A DNA stretch of 64,000 nucleotides. Origin: Malania oleifera. Its lineage: Eukaryota > Streptophyta > Magnoliopsida > Santalales > Ximeniaceae. The translations under genes and the position numbers were made by a program. Every line of letters starts with the position of its first letter. Within the stretch, counting starts at the first letter, position 1. Under the pieces are notes generated by a model. The model had not been told where the DNA came from. It worked only from the letters and a program-made list of their open reading frames with translations, and did not search any database. The DNA is taken from NCBI RefSeq assembly GCF_029873635.1, contig NC_080422.1:14539936-14603935 (forward strand). Direction: 5' to 3'. Shown piece by piece: positions 1 to 11,795 of this stretch.

Positions 1-524
1 ACCTACAAAACTACCGGATCAGAAATGAAAACCGAGCCTTACCTCGATTTTACGCTAGAACCCGAAAATCTCCGAAACGAGATTCAGATCCATAGAAATT
101 GTAGAGAATCCTTCCATGATCCTCGTGGTAACTTTAGATTCCTGATTCTATCAATGATCGGCGAAGAAATCTTGAGAGAGAGAGAGAGTAGGGAGAGTTC
201 TAGAGAGAGAGAGAGAGAGATAGAAATGAGTTTTCTTAATGAAGAAGTAATGAAATTTTCTATTTATAGCCCTTTGACCCGACCCAATTCGTCGACGAAA
301 TGGTGTTCTCATCGACGAATCTTTCACTGACTTCGTCGACGAATCGGTGGCCTTGTCGACGAATCTGAGATCACTGGTTATTCCGAGACTCCTTGGCTTC
401 TCCTCGTTGACGAGTCTCTGAATTTCATCGACGAAATCTGGTTTCGTCGACGAAGTCTGCCAAATTCCCAATTTGCCCCTCTCTTATTTATTTAAACCCA
501 ATTATCACGGTTCGGGTTCTTACA
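1..524 (-). mobile_element. Gypsy LTR fragment (start of LTR, minus orientation)
   Basis: This segment matches the last ~525 bp of the two LTRs of the gypsy element at 18231-26823: its first bases recur at 19527 and 26301. It ends with the same terminus (plus strand ...GGGTTCTTACA, i.e. an LTR starting TGTAAGAACCC on the minus strand). It carries a GA microsatellite (about 176-222) and about seven TCGTCGACGA-like palindromes (290-450). The window starts inside the LTR, so its other end is unseen. Confidence 0.8.
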
Positions 525-975
525 CTATATAGGTAACTGATATATGTAATATATTGTTTTTACTGTGGTTTCTAAAATAACCATAATCCCATAGAATTTA
601 TCTGAAACTCTAAATAAACTGACAGAAAATCTGATTTTTGTATAACTGAACTGCTGTCTGAATATTTGTGCAGTATGTTACTGATAAACATGTTATTCTA
701 AAATTATTGTAAATGCATATTTCTGAGTATACTAAACCAATTATCACGGTTCGGGTTCTTACACTATATAGGTAACTTATATTTGTAATATATTGTTTTT
801 ACTGTGGTTTCTAAAATAACTATAACCCCATAGAATTTATCTGAAATTCTAAATAAACTGACTAAAAATCTGATTTTTGTATAACTGAACTGCTGTTTGA
901 ATATCTGTGCATTATGTTACTAATAAACATGTTATTATGAAATTATTGAAAATGCATATTTTTGAGTAAAGTGTA
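501..975. repeat. Tandem duplication, period 239 bp, two copies
   Basis: A block beginning ATTATCACGGTTCGGG occurs at 501 and again at 740. The copies stay alignable for about 235 bp with a few percent differences by eye. Each contains the last ~24 bp of the gypsy LTR plus the adjoining AT-rich flank, so the duplication arose after the LTR was in place and then copied its border. Confidence 0.8.
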
Positions 976-1938
976 CACTAAAAAACTCGTCATTCTATAA
1001 ACATGCAAATATCATGGTATTTCTGTTAATAACTATAAACATGGTATTCACAAATTCTATAAATATAGTACTGTTTTGTTATTAACTCAAGCCACACAAA
1101 TAAATATTAATATTATCAGGTTCTGGAAACTGTAAATATATATATATATATATATAATCTGAATAATAATTTGATAAAAATATATAGTTCGTACTGAAAT
1201 TGTAAAAGGGTTTCCTAGCATAGCATATTTCCCTTACCTGACTACTAGAAAGCCCCTACTGAATATTTGTCCTACACTCGCAAGGTTTCCCACTCAACTC
1301 CCTGAAAACAACATTCACCAAAATAGATTATCATTATTTCTGTCTCCATCATTTCCTACAACTGCCAGAAGGCCAAAAACTTAATAAAAGGTCTTACCCT
1401 AATTCTAGGGAGAAATTCGACTCGATCCCACCAACGACCCGTCCTGGTAAACTTGGAGAGAACTTCGCCCGGAGTGTCGTGGTGGCCTCAGATCATCAAT
1501 CCGGTGACTGACAGGGCCGAAATTGAAGAGAGATGGAGGAGAGGCCATAAAGAGAGAGAGTTTATGTTGAAAATCCTGCGTAAAAATCCGAGGTTTACAC
1601 TATTTATATTGTGGCCTTCGTCGACGAGCCACATCATCTCGTCAACGAGTCTAATAGGCAATTCGTCGACAAACTCTCCCCTTCGTCAACGAAATTCAGA
1701 ATCGCCCAAAACATTCTCTCGATATCTTCTCGTCGACGAAACATGCCCTCGTCGACAAGACCCTCTTGTACCTTCGTCGATGAATCTCCTGTGTTCATCA
1801 ACGAGGTAATGAGAAAATTCATTGGGTTATTATATCCAAAATGCAATGTCATCGACGAAGTCGGCTGCTTCCTTTTGTTACTGTTTCCATTTCCCTCCAT
1901 CTTTATTATTTAAATACCATTATTCTTTGGGTCGTTAC
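976..1938 (-). mobile_element. Degenerate LTR remnant (minus orientation)
   Basis: There is no gene here. The right end reads ...GGGTCGTTACA, i.e. TGTAACGACCC on the minus strand, a common gypsy LTR start. The region 1620-1860 holds about nine TCGTCGACGA-like palindromes, as in the neighbouring LTRs. A TA microsatellite lies near 1137-1157. The left limit is unclear; the copy is old or truncated. Short open frames at 1453-1913 cross the palindromes and are not protein-like. Confidence 0.5.
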
Positions 1939-3759
1939 AACTCACCTTACTCAGTAAGCCCTTAGGCGGTGTGTTTTACCTCGCTTTAATTATTTATTAA
2001 CTCACGCTATTCATTTTCCATTTCATTCTTTTTTTCCATTTTCAGGTTCATTTCCATTTCTAATTATTTCCCTTTTCCATTTCCATTTCTAGCACATGAG
2101 TATCCTCGGTAACCCACACTACCGTGTCTGTAACTCATGGATGCCTTGAGGATTTTTCTCCACGCCATGCTTTCCCCCATGGTCAGGGTTGTGTGACCCG
2201 AAGGCTGGACTTAACCACGGTTGGCCGACCCGATTAAGTCAAATGTCATCACATATCTCATGTTTGTAGTACGACTGGCCAGCCAAAGCCCTGATTCGGA
2301 CTCAAGGGGCACAACAACTCTACTATATGGCTCAACTTACTACCACGCCACACACTCCACGGGCCCGTGTGGTTGCACTACTCCACCAGCAACGATACCA
2401 TGCTCTCAATATCATAACCCAACATTAGGGTTTCCATATCCATCCATCAAGGTTTCATTGCCACATACCAACAATCATTATGTGGTATTGACATTTCATG
2501 TCTGTATTCCCCGTGCGGAATTCCACATTTCATTTTTCCCAATTTAAAATACATATTGCAGAATTAACATGCAATATTCACATTTCCCTTTTCCATATTT
2601 CTTATAATCATGTTTCAAATGTTCACATTCCTCATATTCAGATTGTAGAATTTTACATTACAATATACACATTTCAAAACCAGTATTCTCAACACATTTA
2701 TCATTTCAATAATACTTTCTCAATTCATGATTCATTTCACCACATTTATCATATAAATATCTATTTTCACAAATATTCAGTGTTTCTCAAACACATTCAC
2801 ATAGTTCACATTTCCCCATTTTCTCAGAAAATACATTTCCTGTGTATTTCACTTTCATCATTTTTCCACAATTCAATTCTCATATCATAACCCATTTCAA
2901 TATCATATATTCCACAAGATAATTCATTTATCCTAGTTTAAACATTTTCCAACATAATTCACATGCCACACAAATTTCATCTGATATTTATATTATAAAT
3001 AAATTTTAGGTAAAATATCATATACCATTTCACATATTTCTCAACCCATAATTTACATAAAAATACTGCTATAATTTATTTACCTTACTTGACTTACTGA
3101 AATGCTCACAATAACACCCAATTTGACGCTCCTCGGCGTTCTCAACTCAAAAACCTACAAAATCATATTTTTACCAAATTAATCACCTCATTTCCCACAA
3201 CAATTTCAGTATAATACTACCTATATTTCAAATACCCCAAACAACTTATAATACTCTTAAATCTCTTACGTACCCTGGTTTGGGATGATGCCCAAGTTGA
3301 CCTAACAAACGAACTACTCCAGCAGACTTGAAGAGAATCTTTTTAGGAGTAGCGTGGTACCTTTCGATTGTCGATTCGGGCTTTAACAAAGCCAGAATTC
3401 TAGAGAGAAGAGGAGAAGGATGAGTTTAGAGAGGGAGAGACCAGTTGCATGAAATTTGCTCACTAAAATCCTGAGGTCAGTACTTTTATAAGGCACGAAT
3501 TTGTCGACGAGACATGTCACCTCATTGACGAGTCCATGAAGGAAGTTTGTCGACGAACTCGTAATCCTTGTCAACGAAATTTAGTCTCCCTTGAATAAAC
3601 CTCAGTAAATTCTCGTCGATAAGACACGCGTCCACGTTGACGAGCCCAGTAAGCCTATTCGTCGACGAGCAATCTGCGCTTCGTCGATGAGGCCCTACTG
3701 AATCCCCTCTTCTCTCCTTTCTTTTATTATTTATTCGCTATAATTCTCCGAGTCTCTAC
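1939..3759 (-). mobile_element. Degenerate gypsy-type LTR (minus orientation)
   Basis: The right end is ...GAGTCTCTACA (TGTAGAGACTC on the minus strand). The stretch 2180-2430 resembles 53240-53480 and, on the other strand, 57650-57920, so these LTRs share a module. The stretch 1945-1980 resembles, in reverse, repeats at 63540 and 63711. Palindromes of the GTCGAC type lie at 3490-3700. It is AT-rich between 2500 and 3100, and the open frames there are low complexity. The left boundary is uncertain. Confidence 0.5.
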
Positions 3760-3763
3760 ATAT

Positions 3764-4981
3764 GTATTCCACATTCTTGATTACTCTTCACCACAAGCCC
3801 TTCACCATGTGAAAATTCATCACTAGCCATTTTTTCTTCAATGAAAATCGAGCAATGCGCTTGTCACCTCTTCCATATTCAAACTTTCCTTGCCCCATGT
3901 AAGAGTGGTAACCAAGTTCTTATAAGTTTGAGACGTAGGTAGGGAATTTAATAGCATCAAGACCTTGTCTTTCTCCTCAAACTTTACATCAACACGCATC
4001 AAATCACTCACAATCTGATTGAATGTGTTGATATACTAGTTCAAATCTGAACCCTTCACCATCTTTAGCCAATACAACCTTTGTTTAAGAAAGAGTTTGT
4101 TCGATAAAGGCTTATACACTGCTTTCCAGTTTATGTCAAACTACTGTCGGAGAATCCTCATCCATAACCTGATACAACACATCATCAACCAAACACAGTT
4201 AGATGGTTGAGACTGCCTTTGCCTCCAATTCATTCAAAGTTGCTTCGTCCATGTCTTCTGGTTGAATTCCGTATAAGGCCTTCACCATGCCTTGTTGCAC
4301 CAAGAGATCCTTCACCCTTCTTTACCACCAACCGAAATTCCCGGTTCCATCAAACTTGACAACGTCAAATATCATAGATGAAGATCCAGAGGTCATTACA
4401 ACAATGCTCTAATACCAATTTGTTGTGTAAAAATCCCAAATATGTACAACGAAATATATATATTTGTATGAAAAGAATCAAACACAACATGCAACACTTT
4501 AATGGTGAATTTACAGAACAATCCACAACCACAACAAGTAAATGAAAGTAAGAACAATCACAATAATGCAAGGAATTACATGGTTAGACAATGCTTACAT
4601 TTACTAAAGCAAACGATAAGGATTCATTGTCTTCTTGTGTAAATTACAAGAAAAATACAATCCGCTCAACTCTTACAACCATCATACTTTAAATATATCA
4701 AATAAGACATATAAATAGAGCTCCCGGAGGTTTTCCCTCAAAACTCCAGCCATACTAACGTCCTCCCTTTCAAAATTCAAAAATATACACTGTGTTTCCA
4801 AATCAAATCATCAACGGTTTCAGACATAATGTAATTTATTTGAATTCTAGTGCCAAACCGTCGATAGTCCTAGCCAAACCGTTGACTCTTTCCCTACTGC
4901 TCTACTAACACCTTGATTTTCTACCATGTTTTCTTCCTTGTTCATACATTCCACTCAGCATATGAGTCACATATCACAACA
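3764..4981 (-). mobile_element. Ty1/copia remnant: 5' LTR plus part of gag
   Basis: The LTR is 4421-4981 (561 bp), with ends TGTTGTG...CACAACA. Directly inside it, at about 4408-4420, is a primer site reading TTGGTATTAGAGC on the minus strand, matching initiator tRNA-Met. The minus strand of 3764-4400 encodes broken gag-like sequence of the copia type. The rest of the element is absent, with an LTR of another family abutting at 3760. It is a broken fossil with several breaks. Confidence 0.65.
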
Positions 4982-5122
4982 TATGCCAACTTTTTAATTA
5001 AGATCTATGTACAAAATGAAATAAATCACAAAAATGAATTTAAAGTTTTAAAATACTATAACAATAATTTGTCACAATGACTAAATTTGACAACATGATT
5101 TGCACACGGATAGAGTTGAAGA

Positions 5123-5731
5123 TAGGGGTGTACAAAAATTATCAAAAAATCGAAAACCGAACCGAAACCATAAACGGTTTGGTTTTTTGGTTTTCTGTTT
5201 CGGTTGCGGTTTTCAAAAATAACAATGTTCGGTTTCAGTTTCGGTTTCGATTTTATGTTGAAACCAAACAAAAAAAAAAAACGAAAAACTGATTTATATA
5301 AGATATATATAATATGGTTAGTAAAAATATAGCATGCAATATAGCCATATAGCCATTATAGAAAATAAAAATCCTTAATAAATTTTTAAGAACTTTATGA
5401 AAAATAAATGTTATTTTTGTTAAAAGTGTCCAACAAATTTTATTTTGTTAAAATTATGAGTCCCTATAAAAAATTAAAATGTTCAATAAATTTTCAACAA
5501 CTTTATGAAAAATAAAGGTTATTTTTTTTGTAAAAAAAATCGGTTTGAAACCGAAAAAGCACAACCGAACCGCCACATTTTCGGTTTTCAATTAAAGCAT
5601 AATTTTGGTTCGATTTCTATTTCGGTTTAAAAATCCCAAAATCAAAAATTTTGATTCGATTTTTGGTTCTGCCTAAAACCGAACCGCACCGAATCGTGTA
5701 CAATCCGAGTTGAAGATCGTGTACAGTCCTA
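5123..5731. mobile_element. Non-autonomous hAT-type element (MITE), 609 bp
   Basis: The ends are TAGGGGTGTACA and TGTACAGTCCTA, and both are flanked by GTTGAAGA (5115-5122 and 5732-5739), an 8-bp target duplication as expected for hAT transposons. The interior is filled with CGGTTT/AAACCG motifs and AT-rich sequence and has no transposase. The right end is partly duplicated (second GTTGAAGA near 5708). It stops about 240 bp before the CHL1 start codon. Confidence 0.75.
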
Positions 5732-5969
5732 GTTGAAGATGCCTCGTTACGACTATAGAAAACTTGGTCTATCCAAATAATTATGTGGTAAAAAAAAAAA
5801 AAAAAGGAGGAGCCACAGGTTTGAAGTGAGCGGCAATGGGGGTTTTCCCGCGCTGGCAGCGGCCCTCAAGCAAGGAGTTAGCTTTTCAACCCCCAAACCA
5901 AAAAAGAAGTGCAAATACCATATTTGCAGGAACAGAGAGCATACGCCAGAGGCTGTTCAGAGCTCCTGG
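5732..5969 (+). promoter_or_regulatory. CHL1 upstream region / 5' leader
   Basis: This is the short interval between the hAT element and the chosen CHL1 start. It has an A-run (5790-5805) and no clear TATA box. From 5781 it is open in frame with CHL1 but has no ATG, so it is read as 5' leader rather than coding. Confidence 0.35.
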
Positions 5970-8900
5970 ATGGCAGCCATGGCTACTCAAACCTCAACAA
6001 TCGAGGAACACGATACCCATGGTCAAATTACAGATGCCCACCTCAAATTTCCATCGTTTCCATACACACCCTACGCCATACAGATCGATTTCATGAATGC
6101 CCTCTATCAATCTCTCAACAGAGGCGGCATCTCCATGCTCGAAAGCCCCACTGGTAGTACCCTCTCTCTCCCTAGTACATACACAAGCGCACGCACAATC
6201 TGTTGTTCGGATTTTTTTTTTTTTGGTTTGCAGTTGAGGTTTTAAGCGATTGGTTTTGATGAAGCAGGGACCGGTAAAACGCTAAGCATCATTTGCAGCG
6301 CTTTACAGTGGCTTGTTGATCAAAAACAGCAAGGGAAGTCCGAGGCAAGGGATAACTCTGAGCAGGGTCGAACAGCGGCGGGCTCGGATGACGAGCCGGA
6401 TTGGTTGAGGAACTTCGTTGTAGAAAAGGGCAATCAAGGTCAAGACAAGGGAGGGAAGAAGGTGAAGAAGACAAAATCGGGGTTTGCATATGCGAAACGG
6501 GATAAGAAAAGGGATCCAGCGAAATTTAGGGATTTTTTCTCGTGTAGCGAAGACGATGGTGATTTTGACGGGTTGAGAGGGAGAGACAGGTCGAAGAAGA
6601 AGAGTGATGTAGTCGAGATGAATGACGATGACGAGTTTTTGCTTGAAGATTATGAGAGCGAAGAAGAAGGGGGTGCCTCTGGTGGCGTGAGATCGAAGAG
6701 AAAGGGCGGTGTAGTTTGTGATAGTTTGTTCAGTGATGATGAAGATGAAGGAGATAAGTTTGATGAGGAGGAGGAAGAAGGGAGATTGAAGGTTTATTTT
6801 TGTAGCCGGACGCATTCTCAGCTATCCCAGTTCGTGAAGGAGTTGAGAAAGACAAATTTTGCTACTGAGTTGACAATGGTTTGTTTGGGGTCTAGAAAGA
6901 ATTTCTGCATCAATGAAGGTATAATATTCTTACTGGACCGTCTCCTTGCCCTCCCAAGTGAGTGTCAGGGGTTCAATTCCCCTTGGTTGCATGATGGAGT
7001 ACATAGGGGGTGGGGTTTCGGTAGTTTGATGGCCTGCTCTTATGGGAGCCCTTGTACAGGCCTGCCTCAAGTATTAGAGGGGTTGCCTGAATTTTATTTT
7101 TAGTAGCAACTTTTTTTATACACAATCATGATTGAATGAATAGTCCCATCTTTTATGGGCAATTGTAGAAATGAGTAGCCATTTTTATTGATTTTAGAAA
7201 ACTAGAAAGTTTGGCATTTTGTGTATCTTAGAAGTAATTCTATGATGTTAGTTGTGTTGATGGCTCCAGTTTTCTGTATTTCATCATTTTGCACCATGGG
7301 TCAATGCCCTCAAACTCTGTAAAACAAATGAGCGGTTCGATTTTCACAAGATATCCAAGCACATTTTTTTATTGAACAACAATATCAATTTTTCTATGAC
7401 TAAAATCCTTCTTTTGTGGATGTATTTCAGAGGTTTTGAAGCTTGGGAGCAGCACTCGTATCAATGAAAGGTGTTTGGAACTCCAAAAGAATGAGAAAAA
7501 TGAAGTATCAAAAATAAAGGTGCCATACGTCAGCGCATGCTTTAATTCCATGATCTCAAATAGATGTAATTATATTTGATTTGCAGATTGCAAATGTTGA
7601 TTCAAATCCAAACCTCTTCTTTGCTTGAGTTCTTTCTTGCAATCTTGTAATTCTTGGTTTTCAAGACTACTTCAGGAACTGGGAGAGTCATTCATTGAGT
7701 GGAGAATTTCATATTATGCACAGTTGTACTGGAAAAATTTTAAAATGTGGCTGCTAAGGAAATTGCAAAGAATTGAGCCCTATAACATGCTAGCTTTATG
7801 AACTTTCTAATTTCTTAAGGGTGTAGATGTTTTACGCATGCCATGGATCTTCTAGGCTATACTCTAATCTTCTCACACAAGTCCAGTTTTCTGTTCATGC
7901 GAACAACTTTTTATGTTGCCTTAGAGCATCAGTTAACCTTAGATGTGTGCTGCATAATTTATGGAGGAAAGAATCAGTCTAAAATGATGCCACCTCCATT
8001 TGCTAGTGTTCTGCATGTGAGCCGCTTCATATCAAGTGTAGCCCCCCATCTTGAGACAAGTAGATCACCCCTAAGCACTTGAAAAACAAATATTCCATGA
8101 GCATATTATGATTATCATCCATAATAATGGTTCTGTTTTGCAGTGTGCCATATGCTAAAATGTATGCTAGTATTAATGAGTTGGGAATAAGATTACATGT
8201 TAATTGAGAAAGTTACTTCAAGCGAAACATTTACTGGTAATTTTTAGCACCGTAGTTTGACCACTTTATTAGGTTTCTTTTAAGGAAGTTGTAAAATAAG
8301 TTGTCAATCTTTTTAGTGTGTCTGTGGAACAGACTCTAGTTATTTTGGCAGTGTTGAATTCAGGTCAGATATTGTACATTATTTTTGGGTGCATTTCAAT
8401 AGTTTATTTTGTGAGATAGGCCTGAAAATTAAATATCAAAGATCAATCGATTAATGACATATCTATGCCCTTAAATATTCATATGGGTTGACATGGAAAT
8501 ACATCTTCTATGTTTGAAAGTCCTTGGTTCATATGTGCATCCATCCAATTTTAGACTTTTCTTGCTGGATCTGATGGATTTTCGTGACTGAAGTAGCAAT
8601 GTGAATTTGCAGAGTGTAGGTGCTGGGGGAAGAATACGCCGGACTAATGCTTCCTCTGGGTGCCCAATGCTAAGGAAGCATAAACAACAAAAGGAGTTCA
8701 GGAGCGAGATCAATCAACAGGGTGTGTTGGATATAGAAGATCTTGTTCGACTTGGAAGGAGGATGGGGGCTTGCCCCTATTATGGCTCCCGAAGCATGGT
8801 TTCTGCAGCTGATCTTATCATTCTTCCCTATCAATCTCTTCTATCAAAATCATCTCGTGAATCACTTGGTCTGAATTTGAAGAATAGTATTATTATAATA

Positions 8901-11795
8901 GACGAGGCTCACAATCTAGCCGACTCCCTCATTAGCATCTATGATGCAAAAATTACTTTGTCACAGGTAAACAATTTAATGTCCCTATATTTAGTTACAT
9001 TGTATTATGGTTTGTGCCTTCATGGAAAACTACCTGGGACTCTTTTTTATTTAAATGTTTACCCAGTTTAGATGTTCGATTACTGGTCTAAATTCCATTT
9101 ATAAATTTCGCTCACAATAATCTTAAGCAATTCTAAAGGAGTAATAGTCTCCCGCTAGATGACTTAGATTAATGTTACATGTCTGGTTTATAAGATCCAT
9201 TTTACTGGAGATTTCTCAGAGAAGTGAGATCAGAAGTTTACAGTTAATCTATCTTCCGTTCAGTTGGAGCAAGTACATTCTCACATTGAAGGGTACTTTG
9301 GGCGATTTCGCAATCTTTTGGGACCTGGAAATCGAAGATACATCCAAACTCTGATAGTTCTGACTCAGGCTTTTCTTCATTTTCTACATAATAATGAGCA
9401 TGGGGGTAATGTTGATTCTTGCCGTGACACTGAGAAAGTTACTGGAGCAGAAGGTGCTTTTGATTCTTCCATGGCAATTAATGATTTTTTATTCTCCCTC
9501 AATATTGACAACATCAACTTGCTCAAACTGTTAAAATATATAAAGGAAAGCAATATTACACACAAGGTGAAAACTTACTCTTACTAAGTAGTTTTCTTAT
9601 CACTACCTTCCGTCATTCAATGTTCTCTTCCTCCCTTTGCCCGTGTTTTAACTTTTAAGGTCAAAATGTACATGGCAGGTCAGTGGGTATGGGGATAAAA
9701 TGACAAGTTTCCAAAGAAGTTTGACAGTTGACGGTTGTGGGGAAAGCAATGAAGAGGAAAGTGTTTTATCCAGTTTTCGGGCATTGATTGATATGTTGAT
9801 ATCACTGACAAATAATGATGGTGATGGGAGGATAATGATCTCAAGGGCAAGACGAACAAGCTCTGGGCAACACGTAGGATACCTAAAATATGTTATGCTG
9901 TCTGGAGAAAAGATGTTTTCTGAGGTTTGCCAGAATTTTCTCGTTTTAACATGTATGGACATCATAAATTTGTATGGCTCATATTGGAATTTCAACTGTC
10001 TTTATACAGATAGCGGATCAAGCACATGCTATCATACTGGCAGGGGGGACTCTCCAGCCTGTAGATGAGACACGAGAACGACTCTTCCCCTGGTTACCAC
10101 TGGATCAGTTGTACCTCTTTTCCTGCAATCATATTGTCCCTTCTGAGAGTATTTTGCCCCTTGCTGTTTCCCATGGACCATCTGGCCTGTCTTTTGATTT
10201 TAGCTACAGCTCTAGAGCCTCATCCAATATGGTGAGATAAATTGCAGCTTTATTTCATCATTCTTCTACAGATATTGCCATCATTACTTCTTTCTCATTG
10301 CCAGAAAGTTCTTACTAATAAATTTCTTGTATATTGGAGTGATTTGTTTTATACCTGATTAAAAGATCATCATGAGCATCCATTTTTTTTAAAAAAATTC
10401 TTGATGAAAATTTTTTTACCATAAGAATGGCTCAATTGTTGTTTTAATGGGTAGAATTCTCTGGATGTTTCCATGACTTTTGAAACTTAACCACGGTAGG
10501 CGGCTTTCTAATGTTTGTTGGCTTGATATACAGATAGAGGAGCTGGGGCTTTTGATCTGCAATTTAGTGACAGTGGTTCCTGAAGGAATTGTTGTTTTTT
10601 TCTCCTCATTTGATTATGAAGGACAAGTCTACAATGCCTGGAAAGCTTCAGGAGTGCTTGGGAGGATTATGAAAAGAAAACGGGTATTCAGAGAACCTAG
10701 AAGAAGCACAGATGTTGAAATTGTTCTCAAGGACTACAAGGAAACAATTGATTCATTGGCTGGAGTGGATCCAAAAGATCTGGCACACTTTAATGGTGCA
10801 ATACTCCTAGCTGTAGTTGGTGGAAAGATATCAGAGGGTATCAACTTCAGTGATGGGATGGGTAGGTGTATAGTCATGGTTGGATTGCCGTACCCAAGTC
10901 CGTCTGACCTTGAGTTAATGGAAAGGGTGAAATACATTGAATGGCAGGGAGATACAACCAAAAGACAGCCTCCAGCAGGCAATGAATGTGGCAATAAAGA
11001 TGTTCAAGGTGGGTTTGACATCCTAAGAAGTTGCAAGCGCAGAGGAAAAGAGTACTATGAGAATCTTTGCATGAAAGCTGTAAATCAGTCTATTGGTGAG
11101 TGCTAACTAGTTAACTATCATTTCTTATCTATAAAATCATTGTAAAAATGGGGCCAGCAGACCATAAAATAGCATAGCAGAGTTGTCTGTAACATGACTC
11201 AAATGCAGCTGAGGCAGAAACTGGCACTCTCTGGGTTCACAAATTCATAAGTAGGTATTCAGGACCAAAAACTTGCCAACTAATTCTCTAAAATATCCAA
11301 GATATCACATCCTTTGTATGATTTTCAGATAATTTCTAGTATGTGTAGGATTTATCAATAATCAGTTTCTAGCTGCAGCAATTCTCTGATCAGGCGATGG
11401 TACAATAGCCTGCCATCATGTGCCACTGTAATCCTAAGAAAGATCAAGCACTACAGTTTTACCATGCTTATGCCATCGTGATTTCATGAAAATAGGGTCT
11501 TGCATGGACTGACAAGGGTCTAAAATCATAAGCACATAAGTACTCGAAAATCTTGCTTTTGATTGACTTGCTTTTTGTTCCAGGAAGAGCAATTCGGCAT
11601 GTAAATGATTATGCAGCAGTTTTGTTGGTTGACTCACGGTATGCATCTGATCCCTTGAAGAGAAGCTTTTCTCAACCAACTAGCAAGCTTCCTCAGTGGA
11701 TTAAAAGTCGTCTTTCTATTGCTGATAACTATGGGAAAGTTCATAGGATGCTGCATCGATTTTTCAAGTTCAATAGAAATGGAGGGTGTCCTTAG
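5970..11795 (+). CDS. CHL1: CHL1/DDX11-like ATP-dependent DNA helicase, 9 exons
   Basis: This is a superfamily 2 iron-sulfur helicase of the XPD/FANCJ/DDX11 group, a nuclear 5'-3' DNA helicase that in other eukaryotes acts in sister-chromatid cohesion and replication-fork repair. The exons are 5970-6153, 6268-6918, 7431-7519, 8613-8966, 9264-9566, 9679-9924, 10010-10231, 10534-11095 and 11584-11795. All introns are GT...AG, and the phases join to 940 codons plus stop; human DDX11 is of similar length. Visible parts are an N-terminal FPFTPY-like block, Walker A SPTGTGKT across the first intron, an acidic linker in exon 2, four spaced cysteines of the Fe-S domain in exons 2-4 (NFC, ERC, SGC, GACPYY), the DEAH box in exon 4, motif V (GGKISEGINFSD) in exon 8 and motif VI (QSIGRAIRH) across the last intron. 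The start was chosen because it matches the family N-terminus; a second ATG lies four codons on. No break is seen. Confidence 0.93.
6925..7105 (+). repeat. Possible SINE-like insert in CHL1 intron 2
   Basis: Intron 2 contains a GC-richer block with GGTTCAATTCC (about 6970-6980), matching the pol III B box, followed by a non-repetitive body and a T-rich end. No good A box or target duplication was found, so it may be a truncated tRNA-derived SINE or only a chance match. Confidence 0.3.

Noticed and set aside
290-1860. CRISPR-like short palindromic repeats
   Set aside because: The palindromes are about 10 bp, irregularly spaced and inside plant LTRs; there are no cas genes and the DNA is eukaryotic.
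2221-2890. Two open frames of more than 100 codons
   Set aside because: They lie in AT-rich LTR sequence, are rich in His, Ile and Phe from low-complexity DNA, and match no protein pattern.
5826-5969. CHL1 starting upstream at 5826
   Set aside because: That start would be a GTG; the ATG at 5970 gives an N-terminus that fits the helicase family directly before the conserved FPYTPY-like block.
6303-6815. 170-codon frame on the minus strand
   Set aside because: It is antisense to CHL1 exon 2; the opposite frame of the acidic, lysine-rich region is open by composition.
7843-8082. Open frame in CHL1 intron 3 as an extra exon
   Set aside because: The helicase reading frame joins correctly from exon 3 to exon 4 without it, and its sequence has no helicase match.
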